From contig NZ_RKIC01000009.1 of the NCBI RefSeq assembly GCF_003755185.1, positions 682,001-746,000 on the forward strand: 64,000 nucleotides of DNA, in the 5' to 3' direction. Below the pieces are notes generated by a model that was not told the DNA's origin, searched no databases, and saw only the letters and a program-made list of their open reading frames with translations. The translations under genes were made by a program, and so were the position numbers. Positions 1 through 8,207 of the stretch are shown in pieces. The stretch comes from Frigoribacterium sp. PhB24. Its GTDB lineage: Bacteria > Actinomycetota > Actinomycetes > Actinomycetales > Microbacteriaceae. How positions within the stretch are numbered: position 1 is the first letter of the stretch; the number at the start of each line of letters is the position of its first letter.

Positions 1-544
1 CGGCCGCCGCGGCGACGCGGTCGACCTCGGCGGCGTTGTCGAGGACGACGGTGCCGATGCCGGCCTCGACCGTCCGGTCGATCTCGGCAAGCGACTTGTT
101 GTTGCCGTGGAACCCCATGCGCGCCGGGTCGACGCCCGCGGCCCGGGCGACGGCGAACTCACCGCCGGTGCAGATGTCGACGGCCATGCCCGCCTCGGCC
201 ACCCACCGGGCGACCTCGGCCGAGAGGAACGCCTTGGCGGCGTAGTAGACCGTCGCCGTCGTGCCGATGCGGGCGGCCTCGCGCTCGAACGAGCGGACGG
301 CCTCGAGGGCCCGGGTGCGGGCGTCGTCCTCGTCGAGCACGTAGAGCGGGGTGCCGAACGACGCCACGAGCTCGGAGGCGGTGACACCGCCGAGCACGAG
401 TTCGCCGTCGCTCGACCGCCGGGCCGTGGCCGACCAGACCGCCGGATCGAGGGCGTCGGCGTCGATCGGCTCGACGAGCCAGGCAGGAGCCAGGGGGTTC
501 GGGGACACGCGGACCTCGGGGGTTCGAAGGACGGGGAACGACAT
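1..544 (-). CDS. lysA: Diaminopimelate decarboxylase LysA (N-terminal part, cut by left edge)
   Basis: This is the N-terminal 181 codons of a fold-type III PLP enzyme that decarboxylates meso-diaminopimelate to lysine, the last step of lysine synthesis. The sequence shows the PLP-lysine motif YYAAKAF (Lys about residue 104), followed by DICTGGEF and HGNNKS, all typical of LysA. The start is taken as the ATG at 544; a GTG 11 codons inside is an alternative. The gene runs off the window, so C-terminal residues cannot be checked. It lies downstream of argS on the same strand. The argS-lysA order is common in actinobacteria, but here a DUF2993 gene sits between them. Confidence 0.9.
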   Translation of the reverse strand, partial: MSFPVLRTPEVRVSPNPLAPAWLVEPIDADALDPAVWSATARRSSDGELVLGGVTASELVASFGTPLYVLDEDDARTRALEAVRSFEREAARIGTTATVYYAAKAFLSAEVARWVAEAGMAVDICTGGEFAVARAAGVDPARMGFHGNNKSLAEIDRTVEAGIGTVVLDNAAEVDRVAAAA

Positions 545-611
545 CAGAGCCTACCGACCGCCGACGAGCGTGGCGGCCACGGTCGGGACGTCCTCGACGG
601 CACGGGCGAGG

Positions 612-1391
612 TCAGGAGCAGGACCCCTTGGTGCCGATGCCGCTCGACGAGATCGGCAGGCCCGGTGACGTCACGTCGATGGTCGCCGCAGCCGACGTGA
701 CCGCGACGCCGGTGAGGGTGGTGCCCTGGGGCAGGTACTGCGCGGCGCACACGTCGAAGGCGTAGCCGCCGATGAAGGGCGCGAGGTCGAGCGAAAGAGA
801 CGTGTCCCGGAGCGACGCCGTCGTCGGCGTGAGCGAGATGACCCGGCCCTCGCTCGTGATCGAGGGGGTGGCGACGACGTCCACGGGGACGACCGTGTTC
901 ACCAACGGAATCGTGAAGTCGCGGGCGTAGGTGACCTGTCCGTCGCCGAACGCGATCGCCCCACCGCTTTCTTGCACGGCCGCCAGAGCGTTGACGGTCG
1001 CCGCGTCGGCGGTCACCGTTCCGGTGATCGCGCCGGTCGAACCGCTGAGGTCGGTCGGCACGTCGCGCACGTCGAAGTCGAACGAGAACCCGCCCGACGA
1101 CCCCGCGGACGAGATGGTGGCCTGGTCGATGCTGCCCTGCACGAGCTGCCACAGCATCGAGAAGCCGCCGATCTGCACGTCGACCGGGCCGGCGGCCTCG
1201 CCGAGCTGTTGCGAGATCTGTTTCTCGGCCTGGCCCTCGGCGACGGTCCGGACCACGAGGTCGGCGACCACGGCGAGGATTCCGAGGACCACCACGATCC
1301 CGAGCAGCACGAAGACGAAGATGCCGAAACCCCGACCCCGGCGGCGGGCGACGGGCTTGGCCTCGAAGAAGTCGGAGTCGATGTCGCTCAT
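612..1391 (-). CDS. DUF2993 (LmeA-like) membrane-anchored protein
   Basis: A 259-residue protein with a basic N-terminus (RRRGRG), one transmembrane helix at about residues 21-44 and a long extracytoplasmic beta-rich domain matching the DUF2993 family. The studied mycobacterial member LmeA binds phospholipid and supports lipoglycan assembly. Family assignment is by sequence character (helix-GQAEKQISQQL start, repeated beta segments, C-terminal GSCS). Its exact substrate here is unknown. It lies between argS and lysA on the same strand; a strong hairpin separates it from argS, so it may have its own promoter and be co-transcribed with lysA 67 bp downstream. Confidence 0.75.
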   Translation of the reverse strand: MSDIDSDFFEAKPVARRRGRGFGIFVFVLLGIVVVLGILAVVADLVVRTVAEGQAEKQISQQLGEAAGPVDVQIGGFSMLWQLVQGSIDQATISSAGSSGGFSFDFDVRDVPTDLSGSTGAITGTVTADAATVNALAAVQESGGAIAFGDGQVTYARDFTIPLVNTVVPVDVVATPSITSEGRVISLTPTTASLRDTSLSLDLAPFIGGYAFDVCAAQYLPQGTTLTGVAVTSAAATIDVTSPGLPISSSGIGTKGSCS

Positions 1392-1430
1392 CGGGCCATC
1401 TTGTCAGCCGGCCGACGAGGATCGCTCACG

Positions 1431-1465
1431 CCGCGCCTCCTGCGGTCGAGACCGAGGAGGCGCGG
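1431..1465. terminator. Hairpin between argS and the DUF2993 gene, built from the AGGAGGCGCG motif
   Basis: Arms CCGCGCCTCCT (1431-1441) and AGGAGGCGCGG (1455-1465) pair perfectly, and the inner CGGT/ACCG extends the stem with one bulged G. No U-tract follows, as usual in GC-rich actinobacteria. It lies 10 bp beyond the argS stop and is probably its terminator. Each arm is a copy of the window-wide 10-mer. Confidence 0.65.
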
Positions 1466-1474
1466 CGCGGGAGG

Positions 1475-3136
1475 TCACATGCGGTCGGGTGCCGAGACGC
1501 CGAGCAGGCCGAGCCCGTTGCGGATGACCTGGCCGGCGGCGTCGTTGAGCCACAGGCGGGTGCGGTGCAGATCGGTGACCTCGTCGTCGCCGAGCGGCGT
1601 GACGCGACAGTTGTCGTACCAGCGGTGGTAGGTGCCGGCGAGCTCTTCGACGTAGCGGGCCACGCGGTGCGGCTCGCGCAGCTCGGCGGCCTGGACGACG
1701 ACGCGCGGCAGCTCGGACAGGGCGCCGAGCAGGGCGCTCTCGGTCTCGTGCGTGAGCAGTGACGCGTCGAACGCGTCCCGCGTGACACCGGCCGCCTCGG
1801 CGTTGCGGGCCACCGCGCGGGTGCGGGCGTGGGCGTACTGGACGTAGAAGACCGGGTTGTCGTTGCTGCGTCTGGTCAACAGGTCGAGGTCGATGTCGAT
1901 CGAGCTGTTCACCGGGCTGCGGACCAACGAGTACCGACCGGCGTCGACGCCCACCGCGTCGACGAGGTCTTCCATCGTGACGACGGTGCCCGCGCGCTTG
2001 GACATGCGCATCGGCTCGCCGTCGCGCAGCAGGTTGACCATCTGGCCGATGAGGATCTCGAGGTTGACGCCGGGCTCGTCGCCGAACGCCGCGCACATCG
2101 CCATCATGCGGCCGACGTAGCCGTGGTGGTCGGCACCGAGCATGATCAGGTTGCGCTCGAAACCGCGCTCACGCTTGTCGAGGTAGTAGGCCAGGTCGCC
2201 GGCGATGTACGCGGCTTCGCCGTCACTCTTGACGATGACGCGGTCGCGGTCGTCGCCGAACTCGGTGGTGCGCAGCCAGGTCGCGCCCTCGGACTCGTAG
2301 ACGTGACCGAGCTCGCGGAGACGGGCGACGGCGCGCTCGACGGCCTTCGACTCGTGCAGCGAGTTCTCGTGGAAGTAGACGTCGAAGTCGACGCCGAAGT
2401 CATGCAGCGAGGACTTGATGTCGGCGAACATGAAGTCGACACCGACCGACCGGAACAGCTCTTGGGCCTCGTCGCGGGGCAGGTCGCGCACGTCGCCGTC
2501 GAAGGTCGCCAGGACGCGGGCGGCGATCTCGGCGATGTACTGACCGCCGTAGCCGTCGTCGGGGGTGGGCTCGCCGAGCGAGCTGGCCAGCAGGCTGCGG
2601 GCGAACCGGTCGATCTGCCCACCGTGGTCGTTGAAGTAGTACTCGCGGGTGACGAGGGCGCCCTGGGCCTGGAAGACGCGGGCCAGGCTGTCGCCGACCG
2701 CGGCCCAACGCACGCCGCCGAGGTGGATCGGGCCCGTCGGGTTCGCCGAGACGAACTCGAGGTCGATGGTGACGCCGCGGTAGTAGTCACCACGACCGTA
2801 CGCCTCGCCCTGCTCGACGATCGAGCGCGCGAGCAGGCCCGCCGCGGCGGCGTCGAGACGGATGTTGATGAAGCCGGGGCCCGCGACGTCGACGTCGGCG
2901 ACGCCGTCGACCTCGGCCAGCTCGGCCGCGATCTCGGTGGCGAGCTCGCGGGGGTTCGTGCCGACGCGCTTCGCGAACTTCATCGCCACGTTGGAGGCCC
3001 AGTCGCCGTGCTCGCGGTTCTTCGGCCGCTCGAGCGCCACGTCGCCCTCGGTCACCGCCACGTCGACGGTGCCTCGGCGCTCGAGGACGCCCTGGACGAC
3101 GGCGAGCAGGGACGTGGAGAGTTCGGCAGGAGTCAC
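1475..3136 (-). CDS. argS: Arginyl-tRNA synthetase
   Basis: Class Ia aminoacyl-tRNA synthetase that charges tRNA-Arg in the cytoplasm. The 553-residue product starts at the GTG at 3136 ([10 protein letters not shown]), just before the N-terminal tRNA-recognition domain; the reading frame stays open further upstream but that stretch is not protein-like. Motifs seen: the HIGH-equivalent HLGG (residues 138-141) after [10 protein letters not shown], the conserved [10 protein letters not shown], the KMSK-equivalent MSK (378-380) and a C-terminal DALR anticodon-binding domain ending [14 protein letters not shown]. Length is normal for the family. It is divergent from the lipoprotein gene at 3201, with only 64 bp between starts, so their promoters must be close together. 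Confidence 0.97.
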   Translation of the reverse strand: MTPAELSTSLLAVVQGVLERRGTVDVAVTEGDVALERPKNREHGDWASNVAMKFAKRVGTNPRELATEIAAELAEVDGVADVDVAGPGFINIRLDAAAAGLLARSIVEQGEAYGRGDYYRGVTIDLEFVSANPTGPIHLGGVRWAAVGDSLARVFQAQGALVTREYYFNDHGGQIDRFARSLLASSLGEPTPDDGYGGQYIAEIAARVLATFDGDVRDLPRDEAQELFRSVGVDFMFADIKSSLHDFGVDFDVYFHENSLHESKAVERAVARLRELGHVYESEGATWLRTTEFGDDRDRVIVKSDGEAAYIAGDLAYYLDKRERGFERNLIMLGADHHGYVGRMMAMCAAFGDEPGVNLEILIGQMVNLLRDGEPMRMSKRAGTVVTMEDLVDAVGVDAGRYSLVRSPVNSSIDIDLDLLTRRSNDNPVFYVQYAHARTRAVARNAEAAGVTRDAFDASLLTHETESALLGALSELPRVVVQAAELREPHRVARYVEELAGTYHRWYDNCRVTPLGDDEVTDLHRTRLWLNDAAGQVIRNGLGLLGVSAPDRM

Positions 3137-3200
3137 GAGGGACGATCTTACCGGCCGCCACGGGGCCGACGACGAGCCCGGCGTCGGTGATGATGGAGGG

Positions 3201-3827
3201 ATGAGCCCCGCCGCGACCCGCTCCCCCGTCGTCCTGCGCACCCTCGTCGTGACGGGTGCCCTCGCCCTGTCCCTCACCGCCTGTACGGCCCCGTCGGAGG
3301 CCACGCCGAGTCGCACCCCGACGGCGGGCGGTCAGGCCTCGGCGACCGCCGACTCGACCCCGACCGCGACGCCGACGCCCGACCTCGTGAGCACGCCGTT
3401 CACGATCGACTGCGACGATCTGCTCGACGCCGGCTCGCTCTCGACCTGGTACCCGGGGTTGACGGCCGTGACCGACGACCGCGCGAGCGGCGACGAGAGC
3501 AGGGACGGTGAGGCCCTGCGGCAGGTGGCCGACGCGGACGGCACGACGTGCACGTGGCAGGACTCCAGCGGCGCCACCGTCACGGTCGGCGTGGCGCACT
3601 TCGACGCGGACAGCCTCGACGAGCTGGCCAACGAGCTCGTCGCGACGAGCAACTCGGTGCCCACCTTCGGCGTCGAGGGCTACTTCGACACGCCCGGCGA
3701 GATCGGCACGGCCGAGGCGTTCGCGTCACCGGCGTTCGTCGTGGCCCGCTCGACGACGTTCCTCGAACCGGGCGACGCCGAACCGGTCGTGTCGGCCGTG
3801 CTCTCGGCACTGAAGCAGGTCGGCTGA
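3201..3827 (+). CDS. Predicted lipoprotein, function unknown
   Basis: A 208-residue protein starting at ATG 3201, directly behind the ribosome site GGAGGG. It has a lipoprotein signal peptide with lipobox LTAC (Cys28), then a Thr/Pro-rich flexible linker to about residue 60, then a globular domain with two cysteines (in IDCDDLL and TTCTWQ) that may form a disulfide. I do not recognise a family. The layout (linker plus small folded domain, C-terminal SALKQVG) is typical of actinobacterial surface lipoproteins. It is a single gene, convergent with the hydrolase at 3879. Confidence 0.8.
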   Translation: MSPAATRSPVVLRTLVVTGALALSLTACTAPSEATPSRTPTAGGQASATADSTPTATPTPDLVSTPFTIDCDDLLDAGSLSTWYPGLTAVTDDRASGDESRDGEALRQVADADGTTCTWQDSSGATVTVGVAHFDADSLDELANELVATSNSVPTFGVEGYFDTPGEIGTAEAFASPAFVVARSTTFLEPGDAEPVVSAVLSALKQVG

Positions 3828-3878
3828 GACCGAGACCGAGGGCGAGGGCGGGAGGCGCGCTCGCGTGAGGGGCGCGGC

Positions 3879-4706
3879 CTAGGCGACCAGCGCCTCCTCG
3901 TCCGTTCTCGAGCCGGCGGACGAGGCGAGGCGCCCCGCCTCGCCGGAAGCGGCCAAGGACGCCAACAGCGCCTCGAGTTGACCGGCCGGGGCTCCTTTGT
4001 CTTCGGGGTGCCACTGCACGCCCACCACCGGGGCCGAGTCGTGCTCGACGGCCTCGACGGTGCCGTCGGAGGCGCGGCCGACGACGCGGAGGCCCTGGCC
4101 CAGGCGACCGACGGCCTGGTGGTGCGCGCTCTGCACGACCGGCTCGGTGCCGAGGGCCCGGGCGAGGCGACTGCCGGGCTCGAGCCCGACGGCGTGCGGG
4201 TGCATGAGCTGGTCGACCGGCGCGTCGGGGGTGCGATGCACCCCGTCGTGGTCGTCCAGGTGTTGTACGAGGTCGCCACCGAGCGCGACGTTGATCAGCT
4301 GGTGGCCGCGGCAGACGCCGAGCAGCGGGGTGCGCCGGGCGACGGCTCGACGGACGAGGGCGAGCTGGGCCTCGTCGGCCACCGGGTCGTGGCGCCCCTC
4401 CCCCGGGTAGCCGGTCGCGCCTCCGTAGTGGCGGGGTGACAGGTCTTCTCCGCCGAGGACGACGATCGCGTCGGCGTCGTCGGTCAGGCGCAGCAGCTCG
4501 TCGGTGCCGAGGTCACCCGCCGCGAATCGCGTCGCCTGCCAGCCCGCGGCCTCGGCGGTCGCCTGCACGCGGGAGTTCATGTCGTCCACGTAGGCGTGGT
4601 ACTCGGGAGCGTGCGGCCGGTGTCGGGTGACCTCGACCACGGCGAGGCGCATCGAGGCGACGGTGGGGTCGCTCGGGCGGATCGACGTGGCTCGGTACGA
4701 GGTCAT
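3879..4706 (-). CDS. Class I glutamine amidotransferase-like hydrolase (peptidase C26 family)
   Basis: 275 residues of the gamma-glutamyl-gamma-aminobutyrate hydrolase (PuuD-like) family, which hydrolyses gamma-glutamyl amide bonds. The triad is visible: nucleophile Cys132 in GVCRGHQ, and His233 and Glu235 in VQWHPE. The IVVLGGEDLSPRHYG segment is the family's substrate-loop region. ATG 4706 is used as start; an in-frame ATG at codon 19 (MRLAVVEV) is a credible alternative because it opens directly into the first beta strand. No puu or glutamine-synthetase-like genes flank it, so its substrate here is unclear. The last codons carry a 9/10 match to the repeated AGGAGGCGCG motif. Confidence 0.88.
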   Translation of the reverse strand: MTSYRATSIRPSDPTVASMRLAVVEVTRHRPHAPEYHAYVDDMNSRVQATAEAAGWQATRFAAGDLGTDELLRLTDDADAIVVLGGEDLSPRHYGGATGYPGEGRHDPVADEAQLALVRRAVARRTPLLGVCRGHQLINVALGGDLVQHLDDHDGVHRTPDAPVDQLMHPHAVGLEPGSRLARALGTEPVVQSAHHQAVGRLGQGLRVVGRASDGTVEAVEHDSAPVVGVQWHPEDKGAPAGQLEALLASLAASGEAGRLASSAGSRTDEEALVA

Positions 4707-4813
4707 GCCCCCATGCTGCCGTCGTCACCGACGGCCTGCCAGGTGCGTGTCGCCGCGTTACGTCCGCGCCGCAGCCTCGGTCGCGGTCGCGCCGTCGGCA
4801 CCCGCCGTGGCGG

Positions 4814-5533
4814 TCACGGCCACAAGGCGGCGCGGGTCCAGCCGTCGCCGTCGCGGTCGTACCGCAGACGCACCTGATCGCGGCCCGTGGTGGCCTGCCA
4901 GAACTCGATCGAGGTGGGGTCGACCCGCCAGGCCGTCCAGTCCTCGGGGACGAAGGTGTCGTCGGACTCGATCGCGGCCTTGGCCTCGGCGAGGCGACGA
5001 CGTGTCTCGGCCTCGTCGGTGATCGGGCTGCTCTGCGGCTGCGTCATGGCGACGGCGCGCGAGTCGGGGTGCCGGGCGGTGAAGTCCTTCTCGCTGACCT
5101 CGCGCGGGCCGGGCGTCGCCCGACCGAGCACCCGGACCTGGCGGCCCTGCTCACGCCAGTAGAGGGTGAGGGCCACCCGGGGGTTCTCGGCGATCTGCCG
5201 ACCCTTCGGGCTGATCGACGAGGTGGCGAACCAGAGCGCTCCGTCGTCGACGTCCTTGAGCAGGAGGGTGCGGGCCGTGACGTCACCATCGGACGACGAG
5301 GTCGAGATGACCATGGCGTGCGGCTGGGCGACGTCCTGGTCGACGGCCTCGACGAGCCACGCGACGAACTGGTCGACCGCGTCGTCGGCCACGTCGTCGA
5401 CGTCGAAGGTGGGCAGCTCGGGGTGGAAGACCTTGGCCGAGCGGAGACGCTCACGCAGGGTCGGACCCTCGGGATCGGTGCGGTCGGAACGGGCGCCGGT
5501 GTCGGCTCGGTCGGTGCGGGTGTCGTCGGTCAC
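4814..5533 (-). CDS. pdxH: Pyridoxamine/pyridoxine 5'-phosphate oxidase
   Basis: FMN enzyme that oxidises PNP or PMP to pyridoxal 5'-phosphate. The 239-residue product starts at GTG 5533, preceded by GGGGGA; upstream in-frame sequence overlaps the tRNA and is not coding. FMN-binding segments seen are TARTLLLKDVDDGALWF, SSISPKGRQIAENPRVAL and YWREQGRQVRVLGRA, and the C-terminus FWQATTGRDQVRLRYDRD resembles the PdxH substrate-binding tail, though the usual RLHDR is replaced. A related pyridoxamine oxidase-family flavoprotein cannot be fully excluded. Transcribed divergently from tRNA-Arg, 77 bp away. Confidence 0.9.
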   Translation of the reverse strand: MTDDTRTDRADTGARSDRTDPEGPTLRERLRSAKVFHPELPTFDVDDVADDAVDQFVAWLVEAVDQDVAQPHAMVISTSSSDGDVTARTLLLKDVDDGALWFATSSISPKGRQIAENPRVALTLYWREQGRQVRVLGRATPGPREVSEKDFTARHPDSRAVAMTQPQSSPITDEAETRRRLAEAKAAIESDDTFVPEDWTAWRVDPTSIEFWQATTGRDQVRLRYDRDGDGWTRAALWP

Positions 5534-5610
5534 TCCCCCACGATGCACCCCGCGAGTCGAGGCCGTCCCAGGCCGGACCGATTCGCTGCTAACCTGGACG
5601 ACGTTCCCGG

Positions 5611-5685
5611 GCCCCCATAGCTCAGGGGATAGAGCACTGCCCTCCGGAGGCAGGGGCGGCAGTTCGAATCTGCCTGGGGGCACCA
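5611..5685 (+). tRNA. tRNA-Arg (anticodon CCG)
   Basis: The cloverleaf folds by eye: acceptor GCCCCCA/TGGGGGC, D-stem GCTC/GAGC, anticodon stem CTGCC/GGCAG with loop CTCCGGA (anticodon CCG, 5644-5646), a four-base variable region, and T-arm GGCAG-TTCGAAT-CTGCC. The discriminator A is at 5682 and CCA is encoded (5683-5685). It reads the CGG arginine codon, which is common in this GC-rich genome. A resolvase gene lies 74 bp downstream on the opposite strand. Confidence 0.96.
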
Positions 5686-5758
5686 CGTCTTTCCTCGTCG
5701 ATGTCGGCTCAGCCCGTCGGCGTGCGTCGTTCGGTCGACCGAGCGGCAGGCCACCAGG

Positions 5759-6340
5759 TCAGTCGGGCTGGCGGCGGGCGCGGTCGGCGTCGTCGCGCTC
5801 GAGTTCGCGGCGCAGGACGCGCTCGGGCACGGCGACGTGCTCGGCGGCCTCGCGCATGCTCGCTCCCCCGGCGCGCAGCTGGCGGGCCGCGTCGAGGCGG
5901 CGCCTCGAGACCGGGGGCTTCGGGGTCTGCGCGACCCGCGCCTCCTGACGTCTGCGGGTCTCGGCGCGGTGCAGCTCACCCCCGACCTGCTCGTCGAAGC
6001 GGGCCAGGGAGGCCGTCACCCGGAAGAAGAAGCGGCCGTAGGCGTTGAGCTCGTCGATCTGCTCGTCGATCGAGCGGAAGGCCACCCCCAGGGCGTCGAG
6101 GGTCGCCATCACGCCGACCAGTTCGGCGACCGAGCGACCGATGCGGTCGACGTTCGCCACGACGAACACGTCGCCCTCTCGCAGGCTGCCGATCGCCTTC
6201 GCGAACTCGGGGCGTGACTGCCGGGTGCCGGTGGCGTGATCGACGAAGATCTTGTCGCACCCGGTCGCCCGGAGACGTTCGACCTGCTGGTCGGACGACG
6301 GATCGTCTCGCGAGATGCGGGCGTACCCGACGACGGTCAC
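5759..6340 (-). CDS. Serine recombinase (resolvase/invertase family)
   Basis: 193-residue small serine recombinase. The N-terminal catalytic domain shows the nucleophile in GYARIS (Ser10) followed by DQQVERL, and the later NVDRIGRS motif (family form LDRLGRS). The C-terminal part (about residues 130-190) is a basic helix-turn-helix DNA-binding domain (SRRRLDAARQLRAGGASMREAAEHVAV). Start is GTG 6340, preceded by GGAAGG at 6-nt spacing. No transposase, res-site partner or phage genes are seen beside it, so it may be a remnant of a mobile element or a domesticated recombinase. The nearby tRNA-Arg is a typical integration target, but no duplicated tRNA 3' end was found. Confidence 0.9.
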   Translation of the reverse strand: MTVVGYARISRDDPSSDQQVERLRATGCDKIFVDHATGTRQSRPEFAKAIGSLREGDVFVVANVDRIGRSVAELVGVMATLDALGVAFRSIDEQIDELNAYGRFFFRVTASLARFDEQVGGELHRAETRRRQEARVAQTPKPPVSRRRLDAARQLRAGGASMREAAEHVAVPERVLRRELERDDADRARRQPD

Positions 6341-6439
6341 AAGGAGCCTTCCGACTGTGGGTGGAGAGAGAGGAGAGGCCCCGCCGGTGGCGAGGCCTCG
6401 GGGACACACGCCGGGGGCGGTGTCAGTGGACGGTCGCGC

Positions 6440-6655
6440 TCAACTGTAGGTGAGCGCGATCACGGCGACGTCGAGCGTGCGGTACGAGCCCTCGCGTCGG
6501 ACGGCGGTGCGGACGCGTCCGCGAAGCACCTCGAACAACCCGTCGTTCTCGTGCACGAAACCGATCACGCCGGCAGTCGGCGTCGCCACGCGATGGAACC
6601 CGTCACCCAGAGGGATGACCTCGGCTCGGGATGTGCGCTCCAAGACAGCACCCAT
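6440..6655 (-). CDS. Small hypothetical protein (71 aa)
   Basis: Starts at ATG 6655 with a good ribosome site (GAAGGAGA, 5 nt before the start). The product reads like a compact beta-rich single-domain protein (ERTSRAEVIPLGDGFHRVA, then VIGFVHENDGLFEVLRG, ending VAVIALTYS), with no membrane helix or cysteine. I do not recognise a family. It lies 99 bp upstream of the resolvase start on the same strand, with no overlap, so it is probably a separate transcription unit. Confidence 0.65.
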   Translation of the reverse strand: MGAVLERTSRAEVIPLGDGFHRVATPTAGVIGFVHENDGLFEVLRGRVRTAVRREGSYRTLDVAVIALTYS

Positions 6656-6799
6656 GATGTCTCCTTCATCGTTCTCCGGCCCGTCTCGTGGGCCGTGATC
6701 GCAGCGTACCCCGCGAGTGGGGTACAAGGCCTCCCGGAGCGGTCAGGCTCGCCGTCCGGTTCGCACCGCGGACAGACGCGGCATGGGGCTCGGATACGG

Positions 6800-7690
6800 T
6801 CAGGCTGCCGAGGCCTCGGGCAGGGCCCCGCGACGCCGCCGCCGACCGGCCGCGATCGTTACCCCGACGCTCGCCGTGGTCACACAGGCCAGGGCCACCA
6901 CCTCGCGCACCCCGAGCGCCTCGCCGAGCACGACGAGCCCGGCCGACGCGGCCACCGCCGGCCCCAGGCTGGACAGGACGCCGAACACCCGGGTCGGCAG
7001 TCGCCGCAGCGCCACCGACTCGAGGGCGTACGGGATCGCCGAGGTCAGCGCCGCCACGACCAGGAAGATCAGCAGGAGGCGCGGGTCGGCCCGGACGGCC
7101 ACCGTCGCGTCGTGCGCCCCGAACGGGACGACCACGAGGGCGGCGACGAACATGGCGGTCGCGAGGGCGCCCATGGGGTCGCGACCCCGACCGAGGGAGG
7201 CGTTGGCCAGGATGTAGCAGGCCCAGAACGCCCCGGCACCGAGGGCGAGGAGCACGCCGACGAGCGGGATCGCGCCGGTCGAGTCGGAACCGAGCAGCAC
7301 GACCCCGGCGAGGGCGAGCAGCGCCCAGGCCGCGTCCCACCACCGCCTCGTCTGCACGAGCGCCACGACCAGTGGACCGAGGAACTCGAGGGTGACCGCG
7401 ACCCCGAGCGGCACGACGTCGATCGCGAGGTAGATGAGCGAGTTCATCCCCGCAAGGGCCAGGCCGAGCACGACCACGCCGAGCCAGGTACGGCGCGGCC
7501 ACCGCCAGGGACGCGGTCGGAAGACCACGAGCAGCAGCGCGGCCCCGAACGCGAGGCGCAGGGCGGCCGCGCCCGTCGGACCCAGGGCCTCGAAGTGCGT
7601 CTTGGCGAGGGCGGCCCCGAACTGCACCGACACGATCGCCGCGACGGCGAGGAGGGGCGACGGCACACGGCCGAGAGGGCTGGGGTTCAC
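6800..7690 (-). CDS. EamA/RhtA-type drug/metabolite exporter
   Basis: 296-residue polytopic membrane protein of the DMT superfamily with about ten predicted helices in two EamA repeats. The second repeat ends LSSLGPAVAASAGLVVLGEALG, the signature region of RhtA-like threonine/homoserine exporters. The substrate is not determinable from sequence. A basic C-terminal tail (GRRRRRGALPEASAA) is cytoplasmic by the positive-inside rule. It is a single gene facing the small membrane protein at 7741 across a 50-bp divergent spacer. The gene carries an in-frame exact copy of AGGAGGCGCG (7074-7083, read as DPRLL on the coding strand). Confidence 0.88.
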   Translation of the reverse strand: MNPSPLGRVPSPLLAVAAIVSVQFGAALAKTHFEALGPTGAAALRLAFGAALLLVVFRPRPWRWPRRTWLGVVVLGLALAGMNSLIYLAIDVVPLGVAVTLEFLGPLVVALVQTRRWWDAAWALLALAGVVLLGSDSTGAIPLVGVLLALGAGAFWACYILANASLGRGRDPMGALATAMFVAALVVVPFGAHDATVAVRADPRLLLIFLVVAALTSAIPYALESVALRRLPTRVFGVLSSLGPAVAASAGLVVLGEALGVREVVALACVTTASVGVTIAAGRRRRRGALPEASAA

Positions 7691-7740
7691 GAGGCTCCGA
7701 GTTCGTCACGGGGTGCGCGGCGGCACAGTACGATCGTGGC

Positions 7741-8148
7741 ATGAGCGACGCCTTCTCCGTCATCGCGCCGGTGGTGGAGCTCTTCGGCTGGTTCGGCTTC
7801 GTCGTGGGCTCGCCCTTCCTCCTGGCCGGTTGGCTGCTCCGCCGCCGTGCGACCCGCCTCGAGAGCACCGTGGGCGTGGTCATCCCGCCCCCGGACTGGG
7901 CCCGAGCCGCGACCGCCCGCTGGATGGACGTCGACGGGCAGCTGCACGAGACGCAGTTCGGCGACGTCCCGGTCACGACGCCGCTCGAGACCGAGCTCAC
8001 CGTGCACTACGACCCCGACCGTCCTCACCGTGCCCGCGTCCACCCGCCGCACGACGACGGGCGGGCGCCGCGCACGGTGGGGGTCGTGCTCTACGCGGTC
8101 GGGGCGGTCTGCGCCGTCGCGTCGGTGGGCCTGCTCCTCGCCTCGTGA
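7741..8148 (+). CDS. Small two-helix membrane protein
   Basis: 135 residues. A hydrophobic helix at about residues 7-33 is followed by a basic stop (LLRRRATRLE), a soluble loop of about 75 residues and a second helix at the C-terminus (VGVVLYAVGAVCAVASVGLLL). The layout, with both ends membrane-embedded and an extracytoplasmic beta domain, resembles DUF3592-type proteins; this is inferred from topology only. ATG 7741 is the first start after the divergent EamA gene. Confidence 0.7.
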   Translation: MSDAFSVIAPVVELFGWFGFVVGSPFLLAGWLLRRRATRLESTVGVVIPPPDWARAATARWMDVDGQLHETQFGDVPVTTPLETELTVHYDPDRPHRARVHPPHDDGRAPRTVGVVLYAVGAVCAVASVGLLLAS

Positions 8149-8207
8149 CCCGGGCGCTCTGACGGGGGCCGTCGATAGACTCCCCCGCAACGAGCGAGGG
8201 GAGCGTC

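Noticed and set aside
5611-5685. Attachment-site duplication of the tRNA-Arg 3' end
   Set aside because: No second copy of the T-arm/acceptor end was found in the window.
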